Assembly: GCF_049671645.1 (NCBI RefSeq)
Contig: NZ_JBATVG010000023.1
Location: forward strand, 186,001-250,000
DNA length: 64,000 bases
Source: Castellaniella sp049671645
GTDB taxonomy: Bacteria > Pseudomonadota > Gammaproteobacteria > Burkholderiales > Burkholderiaceae_B
Direction of reading: 5' to 3'
The notes below the pieces were generated by a model. It saw only the letters and a list, made by a program, of their open reading frames with translations, was not told where the DNA came from and made no database searches. The position numbers and the translations under genes are program-made. This document shows, piece after piece, positions 53,183 through 61,944 of this stretch (its first letter is position 1; every line of letters begins with the position of its first letter).

Positions 53183-53409
53183 GCACCCGTTCACGATCTT
53201 CCCCCAGGAAGAGAATCGCGAGATGAGAAGCCGCACATGCTCCCGCGACATTGCGCACGATCACTTCGAGCCGATCAGGCCCATTCGCATAGCATAGACC
53301 TTTGCGAGAAGCGCAGGATCACTCTGTAGACCCTCTGAGTTTTATCTCTTCCATTTGGACGCGCGCAGATCTAAGCTGGACTCCTGCTTTGAAAATGGCA
53401 GGAGGCTCT

Positions 53410-53976
53410 ATGTCGCTCAAGCTGCACATCATCATCTGCAGCACCCGGCCTGGCCGGGTCGGACCGGCTGTAGCCCGCTGGTTCCATGAATTCGCCCGAT
53501 CGCACGGCAAGTTCGACGCCAAGCTGATTGATCTCGCCGATTTCAAACTACCCCTCTACGACGAACCGGTGCATCCGCGCATGCAGCAGTACGAGCACGA
53601 GCATACGAAACGCTGGAGCGAAAGCGTCGCCGCTGCGGATGCCTATGTGTTCGTGACCCCGGAATACAACTACAGCCCGCCGCCGTCCTTGGTGAACGCG
53701 CTGGATTACGTCTATCGGGAATGGAACTACAAGCCCTGCGGGTTCGTGAGCTATGGCGGCGTGGCCGGCGGCCTGCGCGCGGCGCAGATGGAAAGGCTCC
53801 ACGTCACCACGCTGAAAATGATGCCGATGATGGAAGGCGTGGCGATTCCCGGGATTACCAGCCACATCGACGACAGCGGCGTCTTCGGGTCGGACGAGCA
53901 CATCGACTCATCAGCGAAGACCTTGCTGGACGAATTGTTGCGCTGGGCCGAGGCCCTGAGGCCCATGCGGCCCTGA
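53410..53976 (+). CDS. NADPH-dependent FMN reductase family protein
   Basis: A 188-aa flavodoxin-like reductase. The FMN phosphate loop STRPGRVGPAVARWF and the segment VTPEYNYSPPPSLVNALDY with SYGGVAGG are diagnostic. Start at 53410 has GGAGG four bases upstream. It probably reduces FMN or quinones with NAD(P)H. The 227-base gap before it shows no gene. Confidence 0.9.
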   Translation: MSLKLHIIICSTRPGRVGPAVARWFHEFARSHGKFDAKLIDLADFKLPLYDEPVHPRMQQYEHEHTKRWSESVAAADAYVFVTPEYNYSPPPSLVNALDYVYREWNYKPCGFVSYGGVAGGLRAAQMERLHVTTLKMMPMMEGVAIPGITSHIDDSGVFGSDEHIDSSAKTLLDELLRWAEALRPMRP

Positions 53977-54266
53977 ACAGCGCCGTGCCGCAGTCATTGG
54001 CCAATAGGCACGGAGCAGCGCACACAGTTTTCTCCGGAGACTCATGATGGAGCGCACAATCACCCGCGTCCTGCCCGCAGGGCGTTTCATTGACGACGGC
54101 GACAGCATGGGTTCCTGTGATCGCCTGAAAGGGAATAAACCGATCGCTCCAACCGTTTATGCATGACAGGGGGTGCGCGCCGTCGGCGATGGACCCTGCT
54201 GTACGCGCTGTATCCGCAACAAATCCGTTGCGACAGCGGACTTGTCCCCAAACCGAGGAGCACATT

Positions 54267-54629
54267 ATGTTGCGTACCCTGATGTTGTTGGCGCTGGGCG
54301 CCGCCGTATCGTTGCCTGCGCTGGCCGAACCCCCGAAAATTACGAATGGCAGTATTGTCGACGAGCACGGCATGACGCTCTATGTCTTCGACAAAGACGA
54401 CATGGCCGGCAAAAGCACGTGCGCCGGCGGCTGCGCCACCAACTGGCCGCCCGCGGCGGCCGATTCATACGACAAGGCAAGCGGTGACTGGACCATCATC
54501 AAGCGCGACGACGGCGCCCTCCAATGGGCCTATAAAGGTCACCCCTTGTACCGCTGGCATACGGACAAGAAGCCGGGCGACGCCATGGGCGACGGGATCA
54601 AGAACGTCTGGCATGCCGCCAAGCCATGA
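54267..54629 (+). CDS. secreted COG4315 repeat protein (putative lipoprotein family)
   Basis: A 120-aa exported protein with a Sec signal (LRTLMLLALGAAVSLPALA). Two copies of the Y-x-(F/W/Y)-x-x-D motif are seen: MTLYVFDKD and HPLYRWHTD, with CAGGCATNWPP between, all typical of COG4315. No lipobox cysteine follows the signal, so it is probably free in the periplasm. GAGGAG lies six bases before the ATG. An ECF sigma and its anti-sigma follow closely. The function of the family is not known. Confidence 0.88.
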   Translation: MLRTLMLLALGAAVSLPALAEPPKITNGSIVDEHGMTLYVFDKDDMAGKSTCAGGCATNWPPAAADSYDKASGDWTIIKRDDGALQWAYKGHPLYRWHTDKKPGDAMGDGIKNVWHAAKP

Positions 54630-54698
54630 CGAGCGGACACGAGGCCCTTGGCACGCCAAGGCCTGGCGTGAACCGCCCGACCGGCTCGGGGCCTGCGC

Positions 54699-55220
54699 GT
54701 GAGCTTTGAAGCCGATCTTCTGGTCTGGTTGCCGAACTTGCGGCGCTATGCGCGCGCGCTGACCGGCGACCAGGCCTGGGCCGACGACCTGGTGCAGGAC
54801 ACGCTGGAGCGCGCCCTGAGCCGGACGCGCCTCTGGAGGCCCGGCAGCAATCTGCGCGCCTGGTTGCTCACGGTCCTGAGAAATCTGTTTATCGACCAGT
54901 TGCGCACCCGGCGTGAATTGCCGGTGGCCGATGAAACCGCTCCATGGCGGGACCTGGCGGCGCCCGTCACGGAGATCGACGGACTGGTGCTGCGCGACGT
55001 GCAGCGGGCGCTGTACCGCCTGCCGATCGAGCAGCGCGAGGTGCTGCTGCTGGTCGGCCTGGAGGAACTGAGCTACCAGGAGGCCGCGAAAGTGCTGGGG
55101 GTGCCGATCGGCACCGTGATGTCGCGCGTGGCGCGCGGCCGCAAACACCTGCGCGCCTTGCTGTCGGAGGATACGGTCGGCCAGGGAGCGTCCTTGAAAG
55201 TGGTGAAACACGTGTCATGA
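54699..55220 (+). CDS. ECF-type RNA polymerase sigma factor
   Basis: A 173-aa sigma-70 family protein of the ECF group. Region 2 is seen as RRYARALTGDQAWADDLVQDTLERAL with FIDQLRTRR, and region 4 as LPIEQREVLLLVGLEELSYQEAAKVLGVPIGTVMSRVARGRKHL. Start is GTG at 54699. The stop overlaps the next gene by four bases (ATGA). It likely responds to envelope or redox stress through the anti-sigma. Confidence 0.93.
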   Translation: MSFEADLLVWLPNLRRYARALTGDQAWADDLVQDTLERALSRTRLWRPGSNLRAWLLTVLRNLFIDQLRTRRELPVADETAPWRDLAAPVTEIDGLVLRDVQRALYRLPIEQREVLLLVGLEELSYQEAAKVLGVPIGTVMSRVARGRKHLRALLSEDTVGQGASLKVVKHVS

Positions 55221-55984
55221 AAGAATCCCTCCATTCCACGACGCCGTCCCCTGAATCCGAGGAGGAACTGCGCCTGCTGTCGGCCCTGGTCGACGACGAG
55301 CTCTCCGAGGCCGAGCGGGCGGCGGTCAGCGCGCGACTGGCCGACGATCCGGCGGCCGCCGCGGCCGTCACCCACTACCGCGCGCAAAATGCCGCCCTGA
55401 AGGCCTTGTTTCCGCTGCCGCACAGCGGACCGGCGCTGTTCGTGCGCCGCCGCGCCCCCTGGTGGCAGTGGGCCGGCATGGCAGCGGCGGGGCTGGCGCT
55501 GGGGCTGACCTTGGCGTGGGCGCCATCCCGATCCGGCATATTGACGCCGGCGTTCGCGCGCAACGCGGATATGGCCTACGCAGTCTATGCGCCGGAACAA
55601 CGGCATCCCGTGGAAGTCGCGGCGGCGCAGCAGGCCCACCTGAAAGGGTGGCTCTCCAAGCGCCTGAATCGCCCGCTGTCGATCCCGTCCTTGCAGGAAT
55701 ACGGCTACGCCCTGGTGGGCGGCCGCCTGCTGCCCGGCGAGTCCGGGCCGGCTGCGCAGTTCATGTACCAGAATCAGGCCGGTGAACGGCTGACGCTGTA
55801 TATCGTCAAATTTCCGCAAGGGCAGGCTTCGTTCCGGCTGCTGCGCGATGGGGCGCGGCGCACTTTCTACTGGGTCAACCAGGGGATGGGATACGCCTTG
55901 TCCGGCCATCTGGCCGAAACGCATCTGCGGGCAATCGCGCTGGACGTCTGCACCGTGCTGGGCGGTCGCCCCGCCGAGTGGTAG
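55217..55984 (+). CDS. anti-sigma factor, membrane-anchored
   Basis: A 255-aa protein with an N-terminal anti-sigma domain (ELRLLSALVDDELSEAERAAVSARLADD), one membrane span (WAGMAAAGLALGLTLAWAP, about residues 84-102) and a periplasmic sensor part. It is translationally coupled to the sigma gene. The periplasmic part (LKGWLSKRLNRPLSIP, MYQNQAGERLTLYIVKF) resembles the RsiW/ChrR-like anti-sigma group of betaproteobacteria. Confidence 0.9.
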   Translation: MKESLHSTTPSPESEEELRLLSALVDDELSEAERAAVSARLADDPAAAAAVTHYRAQNAALKALFPLPHSGPALFVRRRAPWWQWAGMAAAGLALGLTLAWAPSRSGILTPAFARNADMAYAVYAPEQRHPVEVAAAQQAHLKGWLSKRLNRPLSIPSLQEYGYALVGGRLLPGESGPAAQFMYQNQAGERLTLYIVKFPQGQASFRLLRDGARRTFYWVNQGMGYALSGHLAETHLRAIALDVCTVLGGRPAEW

Positions 55985-56055
55985 CGGCGCCTGCGTGACG
56001 GGCCTGCGATTCCTTCACACGGAAAACCGCATGGCCGAAACGTCCCTCGCGATCT

Positions 56056-56640
56056 CTACACCCCCGTGGCCAGTTTCGCCATGACGACGATGATGGCGAT
56101 CTGCATGACGCCCTGGCTGGCCACCACGTAATAAAACCGGCTCATCATGCGCCCGATCTTCGGCCCATCGGGAGCGGGTTTCTGCAGCTCGAGACAGACC
56201 CGCACACTGGTCGGCAACAGATAGCCCAGACCCTGGATCGTCATCAGCGTCACCAGCGCCAGCGCCGCCGCGATCCAGCCGAACTGAGGCCACGGCAATT
56301 GCGTGAACCCGGCCTGAACCGCCAGGAACCAGCCTGCGGTGCTCGTCATGATGGACAAGGTCGGCATCAGGAACAGGGTGACCGGGGTCAGCCGGGTGAT
56401 GATTTCCTTGCGCACGGGGACCGACACGCTGCGGATGATCGGCCCGATGACAAACCCCATGAACAGGTCGATGCCTGTCCACAACACGCCGCTCATGACG
56501 TGCACCCAGTCGAGGAACCAGAAATTCCCGGCGAGAATGGCCACCACCAATACGATCAGCGCGGCCGCGACATACCAGAGGTAGCGCCATCGAACCAGCC
56601 CCGGCCGTGCTTCCGGGGTCGTGACGAGCGATGCATCCAT
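56056..56640 (-). CDS. integral membrane protein, DUF2269/CopD-like
   Basis: A 194-aa protein with about five hydrophobic segments. The stretch WFLDWVHVMSGVLWTGIDLFMGF with its histidine and tryptophans recalls DUF2269 and CopD-type membrane proteins. No enzyme function can be assigned. It converges on the anti-sigma gene. Confidence 0.75.
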   Translation of the reverse strand: MDASLVTTPEARPGLVRWRYLWYVAAALIVLVVAILAGNFWFLDWVHVMSGVLWTGIDLFMGFVIGPIIRSVSVPVRKEIITRLTPVTLFLMPTLSIMTSTAGWFLAVQAGFTQLPWPQFGWIAAALALVTLMTIQGLGYLLPTSVRVCLELQKPAPDGPKIGRMMSRFYYVVASQGVMQIAIIVVMAKLATGV

Positions 56641-56757
56641 GGAGCCTCCGCTGTCCTAGGGCCGTCCTCGGCATTGGGGCGGTCTCCGGATTTTAAGCTC
56701 GAATATTTTGTAGTAAAACAGGTGAATTGTAATTTCCGCGCCGCCGCCTCTCGAGCC

Positions 56758-56982
56758 ATGGCACCCATCATCCCGGAATCGACGCTGACGTGCCCCGTAT
56801 GCGGCCACGTGAAGACCGAGACCATGCCCACCGATGCATGCCAATGGTTCTACGAGTGCGAACAGTGCCACACCGTGCTCAGGCCAAAGCCCGGCGATTG
56901 TTGCGTCTACTGTTCCTATGGCACGACGCCGTGCCCGCCCGTCCAGCAACACGGCAAGGGCAGTTGCTGCGACGGCGGATGA
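56758..56982 (+). CDS. GDCCVxC domain small protein
   Basis: A 74-aa cysteine-rich protein with nine cysteines: CPVCG, CEQCH, GDCCVYC and a C-terminal SCC. The GDCCVxC motif defines a small family that includes selenoproteins in some bacteria; here all positions are cysteine. Two CxxC pairs suggest a zinc ribbon. Function is unknown; relatives often sit with metal-handling genes, which are not seen here. Confidence 0.8.
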   Translation: MAPIIPESTLTCPVCGHVKTETMPTDACQWFYECEQCHTVLRPKPGDCCVYCSYGTTPCPPVQQHGKGSCCDGG

Positions 56983-57099
56983 AACTTCAGCCACAAGGAT
57001 GCGCTCATGACCGATAGCAGCCCGGTCAGGCCAAGCGCGTCCCCCAACGGCCGACCGGCACGCGAACGGAGCCGGGCCTGGCGAGAGAGCGATTCAGGC

Positions 57100-57813
57100 C
57101 TAAGCGCCGAATGCGCCGTCGATCGTATGCATCGCCCCCGTGACAAACGAGGCTTCGGGCCCGGCCAGCCAAGCGACCATTCCTGCGACCTCTTCCGGCC
57201 GGCCATGGCGCTTGATCGCCATGAATCCATGCAAAATGTCCTTCATCGGCCCATCGGCGGGGTTCGCATCCGTGTCGATAGGGCCCGGCTGCACGACGTT
57301 CACGGTGATCCCGCGCGGCCCGAAATCCCGGGCCAGCCCCCGCGCCAGCCCCTGAAGGGCGGACTTGCTCATGGCGTAGGAGGCCATCCCGGGAACCGGC
57401 ATCCGGTCTCCGTTGACGGAACCGATCACAATGATCCGGCCGCCCTCGGGCATCTGCCGGGCGGCCTCGACAGCGGCATGGTACGGCGCGTGGATATTGA
57501 TCCGGAAGAGCCGGTCGATCACATCCGGGTCCTGTTCCAGGGCATCGCCGAAGGCCACGATCCCGGCATTCACGACCAGCACATCCAGGGGGCCGCTCGC
57601 GCGGACCCTCTCTATCACCGCATCCCGATCCGCGCTGTCGGTCAACACCGCCGTGCTGCCGGTTTCCATGGCAAGTGTCCGGGCTGCGTCCGCCGAGCCG
57701 GCATACGTGAATGTCACGATGGCGCCCTCCGCCGAAAAACGGCGGACAATCGCGGCGCCGATGCCCCGGCTGCCGCCGAGCACTAGAATGGACTGGGATT
57801 GAAACGTTGGCAT
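57100..57813 (-). CDS. bdcA: SDR family oxidoreductase BdcA
   Basis: A 237-aa short-chain dehydrogenase very like E. coli BdcA (YjgI), which binds cyclic-di-GMP and promotes biofilm dispersal. The Rossmann loop LVLGGSRGIGAAIVRRF, the VVNAGI motif, SYAMSKSALQG with the catalytic Tyr and Lys, and the ending VTGAMHTIDGAFGA match. GGAG lies six bases before the ATG. It is divergent from bdcR, as in E. coli. Confidence 0.9.
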   Translation of the reverse strand: MPTFQSQSILVLGGSRGIGAAIVRRFSAEGAIVTFTYAGSADAARTLAMETGSTAVLTDSADRDAVIERVRASGPLDVLVVNAGIVAFGDALEQDPDVIDRLFRINIHAPYHAAVEAARQMPEGGRIIVIGSVNGDRMPVPGMASYAMSKSALQGLARGLARDFGPRGITVNVVQPGPIDTDANPADGPMKDILHGFMAIKRHGRPEEVAGMVAWLAGPEASFVTGAMHTIDGAFGA

Positions 57814-57836
57814 ACGACACTCCTTGAATAATATTG

Positions 57837-57848
57837 TAGTGTGCACTA
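57837..57848. promoter_or_regulatory. BdcR operator between bdcA and bdcR
   Basis: A perfect TAGTG-(2)-CACTA inverted repeat lies in the 71-base divergent spacer, 24 bases upstream of bdcA and 37 upstream of bdcR. TetR regulators bind such short-spaced palindromes and usually repress both directions. Confidence 0.6.
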
Positions 57849-57884
57849 TATAAATGACGGCGATTGCTGTCAACGAGTTTTTTA

Positions 57885-58499
57885 ATGAACACTAAAAAAT
57901 TATCCCGCCCGCCTGGCCGCCCCCGGAATTTCGATCCGGACCAGGCAGTCGCCATCGCCCAGCGTCTATTCCACACGCAGGGCTACGACGCCGTCAGCGT
58001 CGCGAACGTCACCGAGGCGCTGGGCATCAATCCGCCCAGCTTCTATGCCGCCTTCGACAACAAGGCGGGCCTGTACGCCCGTGTCCTGGATCGTTACGCC
58101 TGCACGGACGCGATTCCACTCAAGGACCTCTTGCGGTCGGACAGGCCGGTAGCCGATTGCCTCGCATCCGTCCTGGAGGATGCTGCCCGTCGTTATGGCG
58201 CCGACCCGGAAACCGCCGGCTGCCTGGTACTGGAAGGCACGCACGCCGAGGACCCGCAAGCCCGCGCAGCCGCCTGCCGGTTCCATGCCGCCGCCGAGGA
58301 GATGATCCGCGCCTACATTGCCGAACGCCGCCCTGAAAAGGCAGGGCGCCTGACGGACTTCGTCAGCCTCGTCATGCAGGGACTCTCCGCCAAGTCGCGC
58401 CAGGGCTATACCGTGGATCGTCTGATGGACGCGGCGCGACTCGCCAGCCAGGCGCTAGCCGATGAACTGCGATGCGGCACCGATGGATCTGCCCGATGA
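57885..58499 (+). CDS. bdcR: TetR family regulator BdcR
   Basis: A 204-aa TetR repressor. The N-terminal helix-turn-helix reads RPPGRPRNFDPDQAVAIAQRLF and VANVTEALGINPPSFYAAFDNKAGLYARVL. Its place opposite bdcA identifies it as BdcR. ATG at 57885 is used; an upstream TTG would add seven residues. It ends inside a perfect palindrome. Confidence 0.87.
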   Translation: MNTKKLSRPPGRPRNFDPDQAVAIAQRLFHTQGYDAVSVANVTEALGINPPSFYAAFDNKAGLYARVLDRYACTDAIPLKDLLRSDRPVADCLASVLEDAARRYGADPETAGCLVLEGTHAEDPQARAAACRFHAAAEEMIRAYIAERRPEKAGRLTDFVSLVMQGLSAKSRQGYTVDRLMDAARLASQALADELRCGTDGSAR

Positions 58500-58511
58500 A
58501 TCATCGGGCAG
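58489..58511. terminator. palindrome at the bdcR 3' end
   Basis: An 11-bp perfect inverted repeat, CTGCCCGATGA-A-TCATCGGGCAG, spans the bdcR stop codon. It would form a strong stem but has no T run on either side. It may act as a transcript end in both directions between convergent genes, or as a protein site. Confidence 0.45.
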
Positions 58512-58620
58512 GCCCGCGCGCGGCACCTCGCAGCATGGCCGGGGCCTCGGACGCGGATGACGCTGCCAGCCCAGCCGACGCAGGCCGCCACACCGGCGGC
58601 ACGGCGCAGCGGATCGCCGC

Positions 58621-59157
58621 CTACCACATCAGATCGTCTGGAACCTTATACGCGGCATAAGGATCGTCTTCCTCGACCACCGTGCTGGTCTTGTTCACCC
58701 GCACCACGAATGAAGGGTCGCGTTCGGCAATCTTATCGGCGATCACCTTGGGCACCAGTTCAACTGCATCGCCTAAACGGACGATCACCAGATGCCCGGC
58801 CACCAGTTGCGCCTTGACCGCTGCCGACACAAACAAGCGTTCAATCTTTGAGCCATAGGTATAGTTGTAGGGGATCTCGCCAGCGCCCCTGCCCTGGCGG
58901 CTCTGCCGCACCATCTGGACAATTTGCGCCATGATCGCCTTTTGCTGGGCCGCGGCAGTGTGCTGGGCATTGAGTTCGCGAACTCTTTCGCGGCTCTTGC
59001 GCTGGGCATCAAGCGCGGCCACGCGCCCTTCGTCAACGCTTTGCTGACCGGTCAGGCGCTCGACTTTTTTCTGCCTGCTCTTGTCGTGGCTGACCCGCTT
59101 GGCTTTTTTGGTATCGACCAGGCCCGCCTTCAAAAGCTGTTCTTGTAATGAAACCAT
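58621..59157 (-). CDS. DUF2058 family protein (YaiL-like)
   Basis: A 178-aa cytoplasmic protein of the DUF2058 family. The start SLQEQLLKAGLVDTKKAKRV and a basic coiled-coil-like first half, then NYTYGSKIERLFVS and LGDAVELVP, are typical. ATG at 59157 matches the family N-terminus. Related proteins bind nucleic acid, but no activity is proven. Confidence 0.85.
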   Translation of the reverse strand: MVSLQEQLLKAGLVDTKKAKRVSHDKSRQKKVERLTGQQSVDEGRVAALDAQRKSRERVRELNAQHTAAAQQKAIMAQIVQMVRQSRQGRGAGEIPYNYTYGSKIERLFVSAAVKAQLVAGHLVIVRLGDAVELVPKVIADKIAERDPSFVVRVNKTSTVVEEDDPYAAYKVPDDLMW

Positions 59158-59320
59158 CTCGCACTGCTCCGTATGGATAGGACCAACACATGCCCACATC
59201 GTGCGGGACCGATCAGCAATTTGACCGTATTACGCATGATTGGGCAATCTGTTCTACCATGCCACCGGAAGCCGAGCGATCCGGGGCGGCTCGCTCGCAG
59301 CGCCCACCACGGAGCGACCC

Positions 59321-59932
59321 ATGAGAAGACTCGAACCACACATCCCGCCCCCGCCTGCCAGGGCGCATCGAACGGCCAAGAGGCCACCCGGACGACCCCG
59401 CCTGCTCGTGCTGAACAAGCCGTTTGGCGTGCTGACGCAATTCAGCGACGACCAGGGGCGCGCCACGCTGAAGGACTTCGTGGATGTGCCTGACGTCTAC
59501 CCTGCCGGGCGGCTGGACCGCGACAGCGAAGGCCTGCTCCTGCTGACCAATGATGGCCGTCTGCAGGCGCGCATCGCCGACCCCCGATACAAGATGGCGA
59601 AAACCTACTGGGTGCAGGTCGAAGGCCAGCCGACCGACGATCAATTGCAGCGCCTGCGCACCGGGGTGGTTCTGAAGGACGGGCCCACCCTGCCCGCCCA
59701 GGCCCGCCGTCTGGCCGAGCCGTCACTCTGGCCGCGGGATCCTCCGGTGCGGTTTCGCAAGAGCATCCCGACCGCGTGGCTGGAAATCACCATCCACGAA
59801 GGCCGCAACCGCCAGGTCCGGCGCATGACGGCCGCCGTGGGGCTGCCGACCTTGCGTCTGGTGCGGACCGCCATCGGACCATGGGAGCTGGAAGGCCTGC
59901 AGCCCGGCGCCTGGCGCGAGGTCGAGGCGTGA
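59321..59932 (+). CDS. rluE: 23S rRNA pseudouridine synthase RluE
   Basis: A 203-aa RsuA/RluB/RluE-family enzyme that makes pseudouridine in 23S rRNA (position 2457 in E. coli). The catalytic motif GRLDRDSEGLLLLTND and the NRQVRRMTAAVGLPTLRLVR ending are clear. It lacks the S4 domain, as RluE does. GGAG lies six bases before the ATG. Its stop overlaps the arfB start (GTGA). Confidence 0.88.
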   Translation: MRRLEPHIPPPPARAHRTAKRPPGRPRLLVLNKPFGVLTQFSDDQGRATLKDFVDVPDVYPAGRLDRDSEGLLLLTNDGRLQARIADPRYKMAKTYWVQVEGQPTDDQLQRLRTGVVLKDGPTLPAQARRLAEPSLWPRDPPVRFRKSIPTAWLEITIHEGRNRQVRRMTAAVGLPTLRLVRTAIGPWELEGLQPGAWREVEA

Positions 59933-60339
59933 CGCAACACCGGCATCCGATCCAGGAGCAGGACGTCGAATTCACCGCCATCCGCGCGCAAGGCGCGGGC
60001 GGTCAGAACGTCAACAAGGTTTCAAGCGCCGTCCACCTGCGCTTCGACATCCAGACTTCGTCGCTGCCCGAACACATCCGGGAACGGCTGCTGAACCTGC
60101 GCGATCATCACATCACCGCGACCGGAGTGATCGTGATCAAGGCCCAATCCAGCCGCAGCCAGGCACACAACCGTCTGGAGGCGCTGGCGCGGCTGCAGGA
60201 GATCGTCGACCGGGCCGGCGCCACCGACGCCATCCGGCGCCCTACGCGACCCACGCAAGGCTCCAGGCGCCGCCGCCAGCAGGCAAAGACCGAACGCAGC
60301 GCCACCAAGCAACTGCGCGCCAAGATCACGGGCTACTGA
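59929..60339 (+). CDS. arfB: alternative ribosome rescue factor ArfB (YaeJ)
   Basis: A 136-aa peptidyl-tRNA hydrolase that frees stalled ribosomes. The GGQ loop IRAQGAGGQNVNKVSSAVHLRF and the basic tail SRRRRQQAKTERSATKQLRAKI that enters the empty mRNA channel are both present. Start is GTG at 59929, in a GTGA overlap with rluE, so the two are co-translated. Confidence 0.93.
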   Translation: MTQHRHPIQEQDVEFTAIRAQGAGGQNVNKVSSAVHLRFDIQTSSLPEHIRERLLNLRDHHITATGVIVIKAQSSRSQAHNRLEALARLQEIVDRAGATDAIRRPTRPTQGSRRRRQQAKTERSATKQLRAKITGY

Positions 60340-60404
60340 GATCCGGCAAGCCTCCGCCAGATCCGTGGCAGCCGCCGATCCGGCTTCGCTGCACGGTTCA
60401 TGCG

Positions 60405-61805
60405 TCACGACGCCAGACGATAAGACGCTTTCCGCAGCCGGCTCAGGCTGAGCATGGCAGCCGCCGCCGTCGCCGCCACCGCGACCCACAGGCTGACCTG
60501 AACCGCCTGCCGCGCCACGGCTGAAGTGCCGCCCTGCGCATACACGGCCAGCAGCACACCCACCAACGCAGTCCCCAGGCACTGGCCAAACGTGCGCATG
60601 ATGGCCAACACCCCCGAGGCATAGCCGCTGTGCTCGCGCGACACGTTCGACAGCATTTCACGGTTATTGGGGCTTTGAAAGCAGCCAAAACCGACTCCGC
60701 ACAGCAAACAGCGCGCGAGGATGTCCCAGATCCGCGGCTGCTCGGGCAGCAGCGCCAGCGCAACCAGGCCGGCTGCCAGCACGAACAGGCCGATGGTGGA
60801 GATCACCGCCGGCGATACCCTGTCGGCAAGCCGCCCCGCATGAGGCGCGACCAGCACGATGCCGACCGGCCAGGGCGTGAACAACAGCGCGGTCTCGAAG
60901 GCGCTATAGCCGTATACGTTCTGGAACAGAAAGGGCAAGGCCACGAAAGTGATGCCCTGCCCGACAAACGACGCCATCGAAGTCAGGGCCGCCAGAGAAA
61001 ACCGGGCGGATGCGAAGATGACGGGGGGCAGCAGCGGCTGCCTGGCATGGCGCACGCGCCAGACGAATCCCGCCCCAGCCAGCACTGCGATCAGCGCATA
61101 CCAGCGGCCTTCCGGCATCGCCGCCTGATTGGCCGCCATGATCAGCGCCCCGACCATCACGGCGGACAGCGCCGCGCCCGGCGAATCGAAAGGTTCACGC
61201 ACCGCCGCCGGGTTCGCGGGAATGGCTCTTGCGGCCAGCGCCAGCGCCATCACACCGGGCCCCATGTTCAGGGCGAACAACCATCGCCAGCCCCAGGTAT
61301 CGAGCAGCGTGCCGCCGACAATCGGGGCCATTGCGGTGCTGGCTGCGATCAGCAGCGCGTTCAACCCCAGGGCTCGACCCAGCAGGCGCGTGGGAAACGC
61401 CGATCGCAAGATCGCCGGCCCGATGCTGACCACAGCCGCCCCGCCCACGCCCTGCAAGATCCGCATGGCGATCAGCACGCGCGCATCGGGCGCCAGCGCG
61501 CACGCCGCCGATGCCAGGGTGAACACGGCCAGGCCAAACAGGAACAATGGCCGAAACCCAAGGCGGCTGGCCAGCGCGGCAAAAATGGCCAAAGTCATGG
61601 CGACGGCCAACAGGTACGCATTCGCAAACCACACGGCCACGGCCGGCGAAACCTGCAACGCGCCCGCCATGTTCGGCAACGCGATATTGATCACGGTCCC
61701 ATCGAACACCACCATGACGGTGGCGGCCATCAGCGCCACCATGACGAGCGCGCGTTTGCGGCCCGGCAACCCTTCATCGCCGGGCATGTCTGTGAATAAT
61801 TCCAT
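60405..61805 (-). CDS. EmrB/QacA-type MFS multidrug efflux transporter
   Basis: A 466-aa MFS transporter of the 14-segment drug:H+ antiporter type. Marks: VVFDGTVINIALPNMAGAL in helix 1, ASRLGFRPLFLFGLAVFTL at loop 2-3 and the motif C-like GPAILRSAFP region. ATG at 61805 is used. It is divergent from a LysR gene that may control it. Confidence 0.9.
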   Translation of the reverse strand: MELFTDMPGDEGLPGRKRALVMVALMAATVMVVFDGTVINIALPNMAGALQVSPAVAVWFANAYLLAVAMTLAIFAALASRLGFRPLFLFGLAVFTLASAACALAPDARVLIAMRILQGVGGAAVVSIGPAILRSAFPTRLLGRALGLNALLIAASTAMAPIVGGTLLDTWGWRWLFALNMGPGVMALALAARAIPANPAAVREPFDSPGAALSAVMVGALIMAANQAAMPEGRWYALIAVLAGAGFVWRVRHARQPLLPPVIFASARFSLAALTSMASFVGQGITFVALPFLFQNVYGYSAFETALLFTPWPVGIVLVAPHAGRLADRVSPAVISTIGLFVLAAGLVALALLPEQPRIWDILARCLLCGVGFGCFQSPNNREMLSNVSREHSGYASGVLAIMRTFGQCLGTALVGVLLAVYAQGGTSAVARQAVQVSLWVAVAATAAAAMLSLSRLRKASYRLAS

Positions 61806-61944
61806 GGAAGTCCACCTGCTTGTCGTTGATCTCGTCAAAAAATATAATCGTGACCAAGATCAGGCGGAAGACGCACCGATCGCAGTTATATATTGCACGG
61901 CACGCCATATGTCGCAGCTCCCGCAACAACCAGGCGCCCTCCAC

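Noticed and set aside
53977..54266. Small gene between FMN reductase and the COG4315 protein
   Set aside because: The open frame upstream of 54267 lacks a ribosome site, whereas the ATG at 54267 has a strong one and a signal peptide right after it.
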